Of a DNA stretch of 64,000 nucleotides, positions 48,512 through 56,521 are shown piece by piece. Below the pieces are notes generated by a model. That model ran no database searches, had not been told where the DNA came from, and saw nothing but the letters and a program-made list of their open reading frames with translations. The DNA comes from Nocardioides ochotonae. Its GTDB lineage: Bacteria > Actinomycetota > Actinomycetes > Propionibacteriales > Nocardioidaceae. The translations under genes and the position numbers were made by a program. The DNA is taken from assembly GCF_011420305.2 (NCBI RefSeq), contig NZ_CP061769.1, positions 2,219,001 to 2,283,000 of the forward strand, written 5' to 3'. Each line of letters opens with the position of its first letter. Positions within the stretch are counted from its first letter, which is position 1.

Positions 48512-49810
48512 TCAGGGGCGCTCGAGGATCGCGGTCACGCCCTGGCCGCCCGCGGCGCACACCGAGATCACGCCGCGCCCCGAGCCCTTCTCGGCGAGCA
48601 GCTTGGCGAGCACCGTGAGGATCCGGCCGCCCGTGGCCGCGAACGGGTGCCCCGCGGCCAGCGACGAGCCGGTCACGTTGAGCCGGCTGCGGTCGATTCC
48701 GCCCAGCGGTGCGTCGAGGCCGAGCCGCTCACGGCAGAAGATCGGGTCCTCCCAGGCCTTGAGCGTCGCCAGCACCTGCGAGGCGAACGCCTCGTGGATC
48801 TCGTAGAAGTCGAAGTCCTGGAGCTTCATCCCCTGGCGGGCCAGCATCCGCGGCATCGCGTAGGCCGGGGCCATCAGCAGCCCCTCGTGGCCGTGCACGT
48901 AGTCGACCGCCGCGGTCTCGTAGTCGGTGAGGTAGGCCAGCACCGGCAGCCCACGCGCCGCCGCCCACTCCTCGGAGGCGAGCAGCACCACCGAGGCGCC
49001 GTCGGTCAGCGGCGTGGAGTTGCCGGCCGTCATGGTCGCCGCCGAGCCACGGCCGAAGACCGGCTTGAGGCGGGCCAGCTTCTCCGGCGTGGAGTCCGGG
49101 CGGAGGTTCTGGTCGCGCTCCAGTCCGTGGAACGGCGTGATCTGGTCATCGAGGAACCCCCGGTCGTACGCCGCGGCGAGGTGCTGGTGGGAGGCGGCCG
49201 CGAGCTCGTCCTGCTCCTCGCGGCCGATCTTCCACTCGACCGCGGTCAGCGCCGCGTGCTCCCCCATGGACAGGCGGGTGCGCGGCTCGCCGTTCTGCGG
49301 GATTGCCGGGACGATGTCACCCGGGCGGAGCTTGGCCAGGGCGGCGAGGCGACCCTTCACGTCCTTGGACCGGTTGACCTCGAGCAGCACCTTGCGCAGC
49401 CCCTCCCCCACCGCGATCGGGGCGTCGGAGGTGGTGTCGGTGCCGCCGGCGATGCCGACGTCGATCTGGCCGAGCGCGATCTTGTTCGCGACCTGGATCG
49501 CCGCCTGCAGGCCGGTGCCGCACGCCTGCTGGATGTCGGTCGCCGGCGTCTCCGGCGCCAGCCGCGAGCCGAGCACCGACTCACGGGCCAGGTTGAAGTC
49601 GCGGGCGTGCTTGAGCACCGCTCCCGCGACCACCTCGCCGACCCGCTCCCCCTCCAGGCCGAAGCGCTCGACCAGGCCGTCGATCGCGGCGGTGAGCATC
49701 TCCTGGTTGGAGACGTCGGCGTACGCCGAGTGCGAGCGGGCGAACGGGATGCGGTTGCCGCCGACGATGGCGACACGGCGGACGGTGGTGGCGGGTTGGA
49801 GGCCGGTCAT
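48512..49810 (-). CDS. fadA2: acetyl-CoA acetyltransferase (thiolase), FadA2-like
   Basis: 432 residues. Thiolase features: RVAIVGGNRIPFARSHSAYA, active-site QQACGTGLQAAIQVANKIAL, HEAFASQVLATLKAWEDP, GSSLAAGHPFAATGGR and CAAGGQGVTAILE with the second catalytic Cys. The start MTGLQPATTVRRVAIVG at 49810 is the first ATG upstream of the conserved N-terminus. Divergent from fabG4-htdX exactly as in mycobacteria (Rv0241c-Rv0243), so the symbol rests on synteny. Confidence 0.88.
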   Translation of the reverse strand: MTGLQPATTVRRVAIVGGNRIPFARSHSAYADVSNQEMLTAAIDGLVERFGLEGERVGEVVAGAVLKHARDFNLARESVLGSRLAPETPATDIQQACGTGLQAAIQVANKIALGQIDVGIAGGTDTTSDAPIAVGEGLRKVLLEVNRSKDVKGRLAALAKLRPGDIVPAIPQNGEPRTRLSMGEHAALTAVEWKIGREEQDELAAASHQHLAAAYDRGFLDDQITPFHGLERDQNLRPDSTPEKLARLKPVFGRGSAATMTAGNSTPLTDGASVVLLASEEWAAARGLPVLAYLTDYETAAVDYVHGHEGLLMAPAYAMPRMLARQGMKLQDFDFYEIHEAFASQVLATLKAWEDPIFCRERLGLDAPLGGIDRSRLNVTGSSLAAGHPFAATGGRILTVLAKLLAEKGSGRGVISVCAAGGQGVTAILERP

Positions 49811-49910
49811 GCTCCCCAGTCTTGCCGGTGGGGTGGGTACTGATAAACCCCGTGAGGGCCACATCACGAAATCTGGACATTGAGTTACACCACTAGTTGC
49901 ATGGAGTCCC

Positions 49911-51269
49911 ATGAGCGATCGCTACCAGGAGTTCGCCTCCTCCCCCGTCGGCAAGCTCCTCGTCAAGAACCTCGGCCTGCCGCGTCCGACCCGCCTGCGG
50001 CGCCACCGCGAGGGCGAACCGCTGGTCGCGGGCACCGTGCTGGTCGGCGGGCGCGGGCGCCTGGCCGACGCGCTGCCGGGGACGCTCGGCGACCTCGGCA
50101 TCGAGGCGGTCACCGAGCCGCCGGCCGACGCTCGGATCAAGGGCCTGGTCTTCGACGCGACCGGGCTCACCACCTCCGAGCAGCTCGGCGCGCTCCGCGA
50201 CTTCTTCACCCCGCGGCTGCGCAGCCTGGAGACCAACCCGCGCGTCGTCGTGCTCGGCACCCCACCGGAGCAGGTCACCGGCGCCGAGCGGGTCGCCCAG
50301 CGCGCCCTGGAGGGATTCACCCGCAGCCTCGGCAAGGAGATCGGCCAGGGCGGCACGGTGCAGCTGGTGTACGTCGCGCCGGGCGCCGAGCAGTCCGTGG
50401 GTTCGACGCTGGGTTCGACGCTGGGTTCGACGCTGGGCTTCCTGCTCTCGCCCAAGGCGGCGTACGTCTCCGGGCAGGTGGTGCGGCTCGGCACCCACGG
50501 CAACGCTACGGGCGCGGCCGTGGCCGCCCCCGACCGTCCGCTCGCGGGCAAGGTCGCGCTCGTCACCGGCGCGAGCCGCGGCATCGGCGAGGCGATCGCC
50601 CGGGCGCTGCACCGCGACGGCGCCCGCGTCGTCGGGCTCGACGTGCCGCAGGCGGCCAGCGAGCTCCAGGGCGTGATGGCGGAGCTCGACGGCGACTGGC
50701 TGGTCCTCGACATCACCGCCGCGGACGCGCCGCAGCGCATCGCCCACCACCTGCGCGAGCAGCACGGCGGCGTCGACGTGGTCGTCCACAACGCCGGGAT
50801 CACCCGCGACAAGCGGCTCGCCAACATGGGCGAGGACCGCTGGGACTCCGTCATCGCCGTCAACCTCACCGCCCCCGAGCGGATCACCCGCGAGCTGCTC
50901 GACCAGGGCGTGGTGAACGCCGGCGGCTCGATCATCGGCGTCGCCTCGATCGCCGGGATCGCCGGCAACGTGGGTCAGACCAACTACGCGACCTCCAAGG
51001 CCGGCGTGATCGGGCTGGTGGACTCCCTCGCCGACGAGCTCACCGACGCCATCACGATCAACGCGGTGGCGCCCGGGTTCATCGTCACCCAGATGACCGC
51101 GGCGGTGCCGTTCGCGACCCGGGAGGTGGGCCAGCGCCTCAACGCGATGGCGCAGGGCGGCCTCCCGGTCGACGTCGCGGAGACCATCGCGTGGTTCGCC
51201 CACCCCGGCTCGCGCGCCGTGAACGGCAACGTCGTGCGGGTCTGCGGCCAGATGATGCTGGGCGCCTGA
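49911..51269 (+). CDS. fabG4: high-molecular-weight 3-oxoacyl-(ACP/CoA) reductase, FabG4-like
   Basis: 452 residues: an N-terminal flavodoxin-like domain of about 200 residues (VGGRGRLADALPGTLGDLGI), then an SDR domain with VTGASRGIGEAIARALHRDG (NADH site), HNAGITRDKRLANM and catalytic YATSKAG. The Rossmann-plus-extra-domain layout is the HMwFabG/FabG4 type. A 12-bp unit repeats three times (50399-50434), encoding GSTLGSTLGSTLG in the linker. Reduces 3-oxoacyl-CoA in an alternative fatty-acid route; htdX follows. Confidence 0.9.
   Translation: MSDRYQEFASSPVGKLLVKNLGLPRPTRLRRHREGEPLVAGTVLVGGRGRLADALPGTLGDLGIEAVTEPPADARIKGLVFDATGLTTSEQLGALRDFFTPRLRSLETNPRVVVLGTPPEQVTGAERVAQRALEGFTRSLGKEIGQGGTVQLVYVAPGAEQSVGSTLGSTLGSTLGFLLSPKAAYVSGQVVRLGTHGNATGAAVAAPDRPLAGKVALVTGASRGIGEAIARALHRDGARVVGLDVPQAASELQGVMAELDGDWLVLDITAADAPQRIAHHLREQHGGVDVVVHNAGITRDKRLANMGEDRWDSVIAVNLTAPERITRELLDQGVVNAGGSIIGVASIAGIAGNVGQTNYATSKAGVIGLVDSLADELTDAITINAVAPGFIVTQMTAAVPFATREVGQRLNAMAQGGLPVDVAETIAWFAHPGSRAVNGNVVRVCGQMMLGA
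50399..50434 (+). repeat. three tandem copies of a 12-bp unit in fabG4
   Basis: GGGTTCGACGCT occurs three times in tandem and adds four residues per copy without changing the frame. Confidence 0.9.
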
Positions 51270-51271
51270 GC

Positions 51272-52123
51272 GTGGGGGTCGCGACGCTGGTGCGGGCGGC
51301 GCTCCCGTCGGTGCCGGGCATCGGGTCCCTGCCGGGCGTGCGCAAGGCGCCGCTCAACGGGTTCACCGGGCTGCGCCGCACCCGCGAGGGCGTGGTGGTG
51401 GAGCGCGCGCACGTCGACGCGTACGCCGCGGTGTGCGGCTTCCCGCGCAAGGACGCGGTGCCGCTGCCCTACCCGCACCTGCTCGGCTTCGACCTCCAGC
51501 TGGCGATCCTCGCCGACCGGGCCTTCCCGGCACCCGCGATCGGCACGGTGCACATCGACAACTCGGTGCGGGCGCGGCGCGCGATCCGGGTGGGCGAGCG
51601 CCTGGACGTCGAGGTCTCCGTCGGCGCGGCGCTGCCGCACCGCAAGGGCGCGGCCTTCGCCTTCACCACGACCGTGCGCGACGCGGACGGCGCGGTGGCG
51701 TGGGAGGAGGTCTCGACCTACCTCGCCCGCGGCCGGCCGCTGCCCGGGGATCCCGCGCCCGACACGGCGTACCCGGAGGTGGCGGTGGGGCCGCTCACCT
51801 GGGCGCTGCCGGGCGACCTCGGACGCCGGTACGCCGCGGTCTCCGGTGACCGCAACCCGATCCACCTCCACCCCTTCAGCGCCCGCGCCCTCGGCTTCCC
51901 CCGCCAGATCGCGCACGGCATGTGGACGATGGCCCGCTGCGTGGCCGCCCTGGAGAACCGGCTGCCCGCCGCCGCCCGCGTCGACGTCTCCTTCCGCCGC
52001 CCGGTGCTCCTGCCCGCCACGGTCGCCCTCGGCACCCGGCGTACCGACGACGGCTGGGCGTTCGCCCTCACCTCCCCCGACGGCGCGTCGACGCACCTGG
52101 CCGGCGCCGCCTCCCCGCTGTGA
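51272..52123 (+). CDS. htdX: MaoC-type acyl dehydratase, HtdX-like
   Basis: 283 residues from GTG 51272, two bases after the fabG4 stop. Double hot-dog layout; the hydratase-2 motif is in YAAVSGDRNPIHLHPFSARA (Asp, His) followed by LGFPRQIAHGMWTMARCVAA. Hydrates or dehydrates 3-hydroxyacyl-CoA. Paired with FabG4 as in mycobacterial Rv0241c-Rv0242c. Confidence 0.88.
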   Translation: MGVATLVRAALPSVPGIGSLPGVRKAPLNGFTGLRRTREGVVVERAHVDAYAAVCGFPRKDAVPLPYPHLLGFDLQLAILADRAFPAPAIGTVHIDNSVRARRAIRVGERLDVEVSVGAALPHRKGAAFAFTTTVRDADGAVAWEEVSTYLARGRPLPGDPAPDTAYPEVAVGPLTWALPGDLGRRYAAVSGDRNPIHLHPFSARALGFPRQIAHGMWTMARCVAALENRLPAAARVDVSFRRPVLLPATVALGTRRTDDGWAFALTSPDGASTHLAGAASPL

Positions 52124-52150
52124 CACGGGTGAGAAGGACAACACCCGCGC

Positions 52151-52405
52151 ATGGGCCGGTCGCTTCCGGGGCAGTCACTTCTCGTGAGCACCTCTACCTC
52201 CCCCGTGGCGCAGGACAGCCTGCGCCAGCGCCGCTACCCCCGCAGCCAGTTCCTCGCCTACCAGGAGAAGATCGTGAACGCCTCGGATGACGCCCTGCAG
52301 AGCCGGCCGTCCTCCCCCAAGCCCGGCCTGCGCCGGGACCCGAACGAGGAGCTGACCTTCGCCGCCTGGCTGCGCGAGACCGGGCAGGTCCCCGGCCGCA
52401 GCTGA
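52151..52405 (+). CDS. small protein, unknown
   Basis: 84 residues from ATG 52151; GTG 52184 (MSTSTSPVAQDSLRQRRYPR) is an equally possible start and no good ribosome site decides. Contains YPRSQFLAYQEKIVNASDD and ends ELTFAAWLRETGQVPGRS. It keeps the reading frame up to a strong terminator and has a host-like codon pattern, but function is unknown. Confidence 0.5.
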   Translation: MGRSLPGQSLLVSTSTSPVAQDSLRQRRYPRSQFLAYQEKIVNASDDALQSRPSSPKPGLRRDPNEELTFAAWLRETGQVPGRS

Positions 52406-52418
52406 GCCCCACTCCACC

Positions 52419-52454
52419 GACGCCCCCGATGCTCCTGAGGAGCACGGGGGCGTC
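52419..52454 (+). terminator. strong hairpin terminator
   Basis: GACGCCCCC (52419-52427) pairs with GGGGGCGTC (52446-52454), extended by TGCTCCT/AGGAGCA inside. It ends the fabG4-htdX direction before the opposing tesB operon. Confidence 0.8.
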
Positions 52455-52507
52455 GCCGTTGGCGCCGACTCGCGCCACCGCCAGCGCCGACCCGGCGCAG
52501 CCGGGGC

Positions 52508-53380
52508 TCAGTCGCGGGGGCGCACCGGGCGGATCAGGCCCTCCTGGGCGCAGGTGGCGACCAGGCGGCCGTCCTCGGTGAAGATCCGCCCCAGCGAGAG
52601 CCCGCGGGCTCCCTGGGCGGCCGGCGACACCTGGTCGTAGAGCCACCACTCGTCGGCGCGGAAGGGCCGGTGGAACCAGATCGTGTGGTCGAGCGAGGCC
52701 ATCTGCACGTCGGCCGGCGTGACCGGGTGCGCGGCCATGCTGGCGCCGAGCAGCGTGATGTCGCTGGCGTAGGTGAAGGCCGCGAGGTGGATCGTCGCGT
52801 CGTCCGGGAGCCCGTCGTGCACCCGCGCCCACATCTGGGCGCGCGAGGGGTGGTCCGGGTCGGGCGCGAGGCCGGCGGAGGAGTTGCCGAGGTAGCGGGC
52901 GTCGATCGAGGCCCACTCGCGCGCGAGCGCGTCGGCCTCGGGGTTGCCGCCGCGCCGCATCACCGCACCGAGGTCGAACCCGGCGTCCGGGCCCGGCACC
53001 TCCGGCATCACGTCGTGGTGCTCGAAGCCGTCCTCGACGACCTGGAAGTCCAGGGTCTGGTAGTAGATCGGGCGCCCGTGCTGGCGCGCCACGACCCGGC
53101 GGGTCTGGAAGGAGCGCCCCTCGCGGATGCGCTCGACGTCGTACACGATCGGCACCGCGTAGTCGCCGCCGCGCAGGAAGTAGGAGTGCAGCGAGTGCAC
53201 GGCGTACGACGGGTCGACGGTGCGGGTCGCGGCGATGAGCGCCTGGGCGGCGACCTGGCCGCCGTACACCCGGGCCCGCCCGGAGTCGGGCTGGCGGCCG
53301 CGGAACAGGTCGGGGTCGAGCTGCTCGAGGTCGAGCAGGCGCACCAGCTCGGCCACCGCGTCGGCGGTCGGGATGCTCAT
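52508..53380 (-). CDS. tesB: acyl-CoA thioesterase II (TesB-like), second copy
   Basis: 290 residues. Double hot-dog thioesterase: VYGGQVAAQALIAATRTVDP, VHSLHSYFLRGGDYAVPIVY, RRVVARQHGRPIYYQTLDFQ and the C-terminal catalytic set with SLDHTIWFHRPFRADEWWLY. Hydrolyses acyl-CoA to free acid. Its start overlaps the stop of the upstream tesB copy, to which it is clearly similar along its whole length, so it arose by tandem duplication. Confidence 0.9.
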   Translation of the reverse strand: MSIPTADAVAELVRLLDLEQLDPDLFRGRQPDSGRARVYGGQVAAQALIAATRTVDPSYAVHSLHSYFLRGGDYAVPIVYDVERIREGRSFQTRRVVARQHGRPIYYQTLDFQVVEDGFEHHDVMPEVPGPDAGFDLGAVMRRGGNPEADALAREWASIDARYLGNSSAGLAPDPDHPSRAQMWARVHDGLPDDATIHLAAFTYASDITLLGASMAAHPVTPADVQMASLDHTIWFHRPFRADEWWLYDQVSPAAQGARGLSLGRIFTEDGRLVATCAQEGLIRPVRPRD

Positions 53381-54231
53381 CACTTCTCCTTCGAGCGGGC
53401 CGGGCGCATCAGGAACTCCTGCGCCACCGTGGCGGCCAGCTGGCCGTCCTGGGTGAAGACGTTGGCGGTCACCAGTCCGCGCCCGCCGCCGGCCGAGGGC
53501 GAGACCTGGTCGTAGAGCCACCACTCGTCGGCCCGGAAGGGCCGGTGGAACCAGATCGCGTGGTCCAGCGAGGCCAGCTGCACGCGGGGGTCGCCCATGT
53601 GCAGGCCGTGCGGGGCCAGCGCCGCGCCCATCACCGTCATGTCGCTGAGGTAGGTGAACGCCGCGAGGTGCAGGAAGGGGTCCTCGGGCAGGCGCTCGGA
53701 GGTGCGCAGCCACGACCGCTGGCGCCCGGGACGTGCCGGGTCCGCGGGCAGCCCGGCGGCGGAGGTGCCGACCAGCCGGATGTCGGCGACCGCCCACTCG
53801 GCGTCGGCCTCGGCGTGCGCCGGACCGCGGTCACGCGCGGGGAGCTCGTCGGGCGCCGGCACCTGCGGCATCCGGTCCTGGTGGGTGAGGCCGTCCTCGG
53901 GGCGCTGGAAGCTGGCGGTCAGCGCGAAGATCGGACGTCCGTGCTGGCGGGCCAGCACCCGGCGGGTGAGGAACGAGCGCCCGTCGCGCAGGGTGTCGAC
54001 GTCGTAGAGGATCGGCGCGCGCGCGTCGCCGGGCTGGAGGAAGTAGGAGTGCAGCGAGTGCACGACGAACTCCGGGTCGACCGTGCGGGCGCCGGCGACC
54101 AGCGCCTGCGCCGCGACCTGCCCGCCGAAGACCCGCTGCAGCGACATGTCGGCGACCGCGCCGCGGAAGAGGTTGTCGTCGATCGTCTCGAGGTCGAGCA
54201 GCCCGAGCAGCTCGTGAATGTCCTTGGCCAT
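53380..54231 (-). CDS. tesB: acyl-CoA thioesterase II (TesB-like), first copy
   Basis: 283 residues, MAKDIHELLGLLDLETIDDN; VFGGQVAAQALVAGARTVDP, VHSLHSYFLQPGDARAPILY, ARQHGRPIFALTASFQ, SLDHAIWFHRPFRADEWWLY. Same fold and catalytic layout as the next gene. The ATG overlaps the PAC2 gene's TGA, so the three genes form one operon reading leftward. Confidence 0.9.
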   Translation of the reverse strand: MAKDIHELLGLLDLETIDDNLFRGAVADMSLQRVFGGQVAAQALVAGARTVDPEFVVHSLHSYFLQPGDARAPILYDVDTLRDGRSFLTRRVLARQHGRPIFALTASFQRPEDGLTHQDRMPQVPAPDELPARDRGPAHAEADAEWAVADIRLVGTSAAGLPADPARPGRQRSWLRTSERLPEDPFLHLAAFTYLSDMTVMGAALAPHGLHMGDPRVQLASLDHAIWFHRPFRADEWWLYDQVSPSAGGGRGLVTANVFTQDGQLAATVAQEFLMRPARSKEK

Positions 54232-55172
54232 CAGCCCTGCTTGTCGTCGCGGTGGTCGTCGTCGTCGAGGCCGGCCAGGAACTGCTCGAACTGGCGTCCG
54301 ATCTCCTCGCCGGTCGGCAGCGCCTGGTCCTCGGCCAGCAGGCTGCTGCCGGACTCCTCGGCGCGGGCGAAGGAGTCGTACTGCCGCTCCAGTGCCGCGA
54401 CGACGTCGGCGACCTCGGCGTTGGCGGCGAGGTAGGTCTCGATCTCGGCCTCGCGGTCCTCGGCCTCGGCGCGCAGCCCGGACAGGTCGATGGTGAGCCT
54501 CCCGGCGCGCTCGACCTGCTCGAGCAGGACGGCGGCGGCCTTGGGGTACTCCAGCTGACCGAGGTAGTGCGGGATGTGGGCGACGAAGCCCAGCGCGGGG
54601 TGTCCCCACTCGCCGAGGCGGATCTCGAGCAGCGCCTGGGCGCTGCTGGGCACCCGCAGCTCGCCGCTCCACGGGCTGCGGCCGCTGACCAGCGCCGGGT
54701 CGTTGGCGTGCGGGGTCAGCGCGATCGGGCGGGTGTGCGGGACCGCCATCGGCACCGAGGCGATCTGCACGGTGCGGGTCACCCCGAACCGTTCGATGAC
54801 CGAGCGCACGGCGCGCGCGAATCCCTCCCAGCGGACGTCGGGCTCCGAGCCGTGCAGCAGCAGGTACGGCGTACCGCCGGCGTCGCGGAGCAGGCGCACC
54901 ACCAGTCGCGGGGCGTCGTAGGCCTCGTAGTGGTCCTGGGCGAAGGTCACCGCGGGGCGACGGGCCCGGTAGTCGTGGAGCAGGTCGACGTCGAACGTCG
55001 CCACGACCGAGCCGCCGTCGCAGAGATCAGCGAGGTGCTGCGCGGCGCGCCCGGAGGCCTTGCCGGCGTCGAGGAAGCCGTCGAGCACGACGACCATGGT
55101 CAGGTCGCTCTCGGCACGCCCGTCGAGCTCGGGTACGTCGTCCACGATGTGCACGAGCCTGGTTTCGGTCAC
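54231..55172 (-). CDS. PAC2-family protein (proteasome assembly chaperone-like)
   Basis: 313 residues from GTG 55172: TETRLVHIVDDVPELDGRAE, LTMVVVLDGFLDAGKASGRA, QIASVPMAVPHTRPIALTPH, FVAHIPHYLGQLEYPKAAAV, with an acidic helical C-terminus. Actinobacterial PAC2 proteins are widespread; a link with proteasome assembly is known in eukaryotes and archaea and only inferred here. Upstream frame to 55385 runs into the fadA promoter and is rejected. Confidence 0.85.
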   Translation of the reverse strand: MTETRLVHIVDDVPELDGRAESDLTMVVVLDGFLDAGKASGRAAQHLADLCDGGSVVATFDVDLLHDYRARRPAVTFAQDHYEAYDAPRLVVRLLRDAGGTPYLLLHGSEPDVRWEGFARAVRSVIERFGVTRTVQIASVPMAVPHTRPIALTPHANDPALVSGRSPWSGELRVPSSAQALLEIRLGEWGHPALGFVAHIPHYLGQLEYPKAAAVLLEQVERAGRLTIDLSGLRAEAEDREAEIETYLAANAEVADVVAALERQYDSFARAEESGSSLLAEDQALPTGEEIGRQFEQFLAGLDDDDHRDDKQG

Positions 55173-55269
55173 GGGCCCACGATAGGCCCCCGGGCGCCGC
55201 GGGCCCGGCAGCGTCGACCTGCCGGACACGCGTGAGGACGCCCACACCCACCCCGCCGGTCCGAGGTTG

Positions 55270-55283
55270 TTACCCGCGGGTAA
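55270..55283. promoter_or_regulatory. 14-bp perfect palindrome upstream of fadA (operator candidate)
   Basis: TTACCCGCGGGTAA is fully symmetric, overlaps a possible -10 (TAATCT, 55281-55286) and lies 38 bp before the GTG of fadA, between the divergent PAC2 and fadA genes. TetR-type fatty-acid regulators bind such sites. Confidence 0.55.
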
Positions 55284-55320
55284 TCTGACCTTCCCAGCCA
55301 CCAGCAGACCAGGAGAACAG

Positions 55321-56520
55321 GTGCCCCGACAGCTGCGAGAGGTCGTCTTCGTCGACGGCGTGCGCACTCCCTTCGGCAAGGCCAAGGGTCAGTACGCCGA
55401 GACGCGCGCCGACGACCTCGTCATCAAGTGCATCCGCGAGCTCATGCGCCGCAACCCCTCGCTGCCCCCGGAGCGGGTCGACGAGGTCGCCGTGGCCGCC
55501 ACCACCCAGATCGGCGACCAGGGCCTGACCATCGGGCGCACCGCCGCGCTGCTCGCCGGGCTCCCGCAGAGCGTGCCGGGCTACGCGATCGACCGCATGT
55601 GCGCCGGCGCGATGACCGCCGTGACCACCACCGCCTCCGGCATCGCGTTCGGCTCCTACGACGTCGCCATCGCCGGCGGCGTCGAGCACATGGGCCGCCA
55701 CCCGATGGGCGAGGGCGTGGACCCCAACCCGCGGATCGTCTCCGAGAAGCTGGTCGACCCCGACGCCCTGGTGATGGGCAAGACCGCGGAGAACCTGCAC
55801 GACCGGTTCCCCACCATCACCAAGGAGCGCGTGGACGCCTACGCCGTGCGCTCGCAGCAGAAGACCGCGGCCGCCTACGAGGCCGGCAAGATCCAGCCCG
55901 ACCTGGTCCCGGTCGCCACCCGCTCCGCCGAGCAGGGCTGGGGCCTGGCCACGACCGACGAGCCGATGCGCCCCGGCACCACCGTCGAGTCGCTCGCCGC
56001 CCTCAAGACCCCGTTCCGTGCCCACGGCCGGGTGACCGCGGGCAACGCCGCCGGCATCAACGACGGCGCCACCGCCGCGCTGCTCGCCGAGGAGGAGACC
56101 GCGCGCGAGCTCGGTCTGCCGATCCGCATGCGCCTGGTGTCGTACTCCTTCGTCGGCGTCGAGCCCGAGGTCATGGGCGCCGGCCCGATCCCGGCGACCG
56201 AGAAGGCGCTCAAGCAGGCCGGTCTCACCATCGACGACATCGGCGCCTTCGAGGTCAACGAGGCGTTCGCCGTCCAGGTGATCGCCTTCCTCGAGCACTT
56301 CGGCATCGCCGACGACGACGCGCGCGTCAACCCGTACGGCGGCGCGATCGCGATGGGTCACCCGCTGGCGTCCTCGGGCGTGCGCCTGATGACCCAGCTG
56401 GCGCGCCAGTTCGAGGAGCACCCCGAGGTCCGCTACGGCCTGACCACCATGTGCATCGGCATCGGCATGGGCGGCACCGTGATCTGGGAGAACCCGCACT
56501 ACACCGGAGAGGCGGCCTGA
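55321..56520 (+). CDS. fadA: acetyl-CoA C-acyltransferase (beta-oxidation thiolase)
   Basis: 399 residues from GTG 55321 with AGGAGA. VVFVDGVRTPFGKAKGQYAE, DRMCAGAMTAVTTTASGIAF (nucleophile Cys), VNEAFAVQVIAFLEHFG, GGAIAMGHPLASSGVRLMTQ and TTMCIGIGMGGTVIWEN (second Cys). Cleaves 3-oxoacyl-CoA. It is followed after one base by fadB, so the two form the beta-oxidation complex. Confidence 0.93.
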   Translation: MPRQLREVVFVDGVRTPFGKAKGQYAETRADDLVIKCIRELMRRNPSLPPERVDEVAVAATTQIGDQGLTIGRTAALLAGLPQSVPGYAIDRMCAGAMTAVTTTASGIAFGSYDVAIAGGVEHMGRHPMGEGVDPNPRIVSEKLVDPDALVMGKTAENLHDRFPTITKERVDAYAVRSQQKTAAAYEAGKIQPDLVPVATRSAEQGWGLATTDEPMRPGTTVESLAALKTPFRAHGRVTAGNAAGINDGATAALLAEEETARELGLPIRMRLVSYSFVGVEPEVMGAGPIPATEKALKQAGLTIDDIGAFEVNEAFAVQVIAFLEHFGIADDDARVNPYGGAIAMGHPLASSGVRLMTQLARQFEEHPEVRYGLTTMCIGIGMGGTVIWENPHYTGEAA

Positions 56521-56521
56521 C

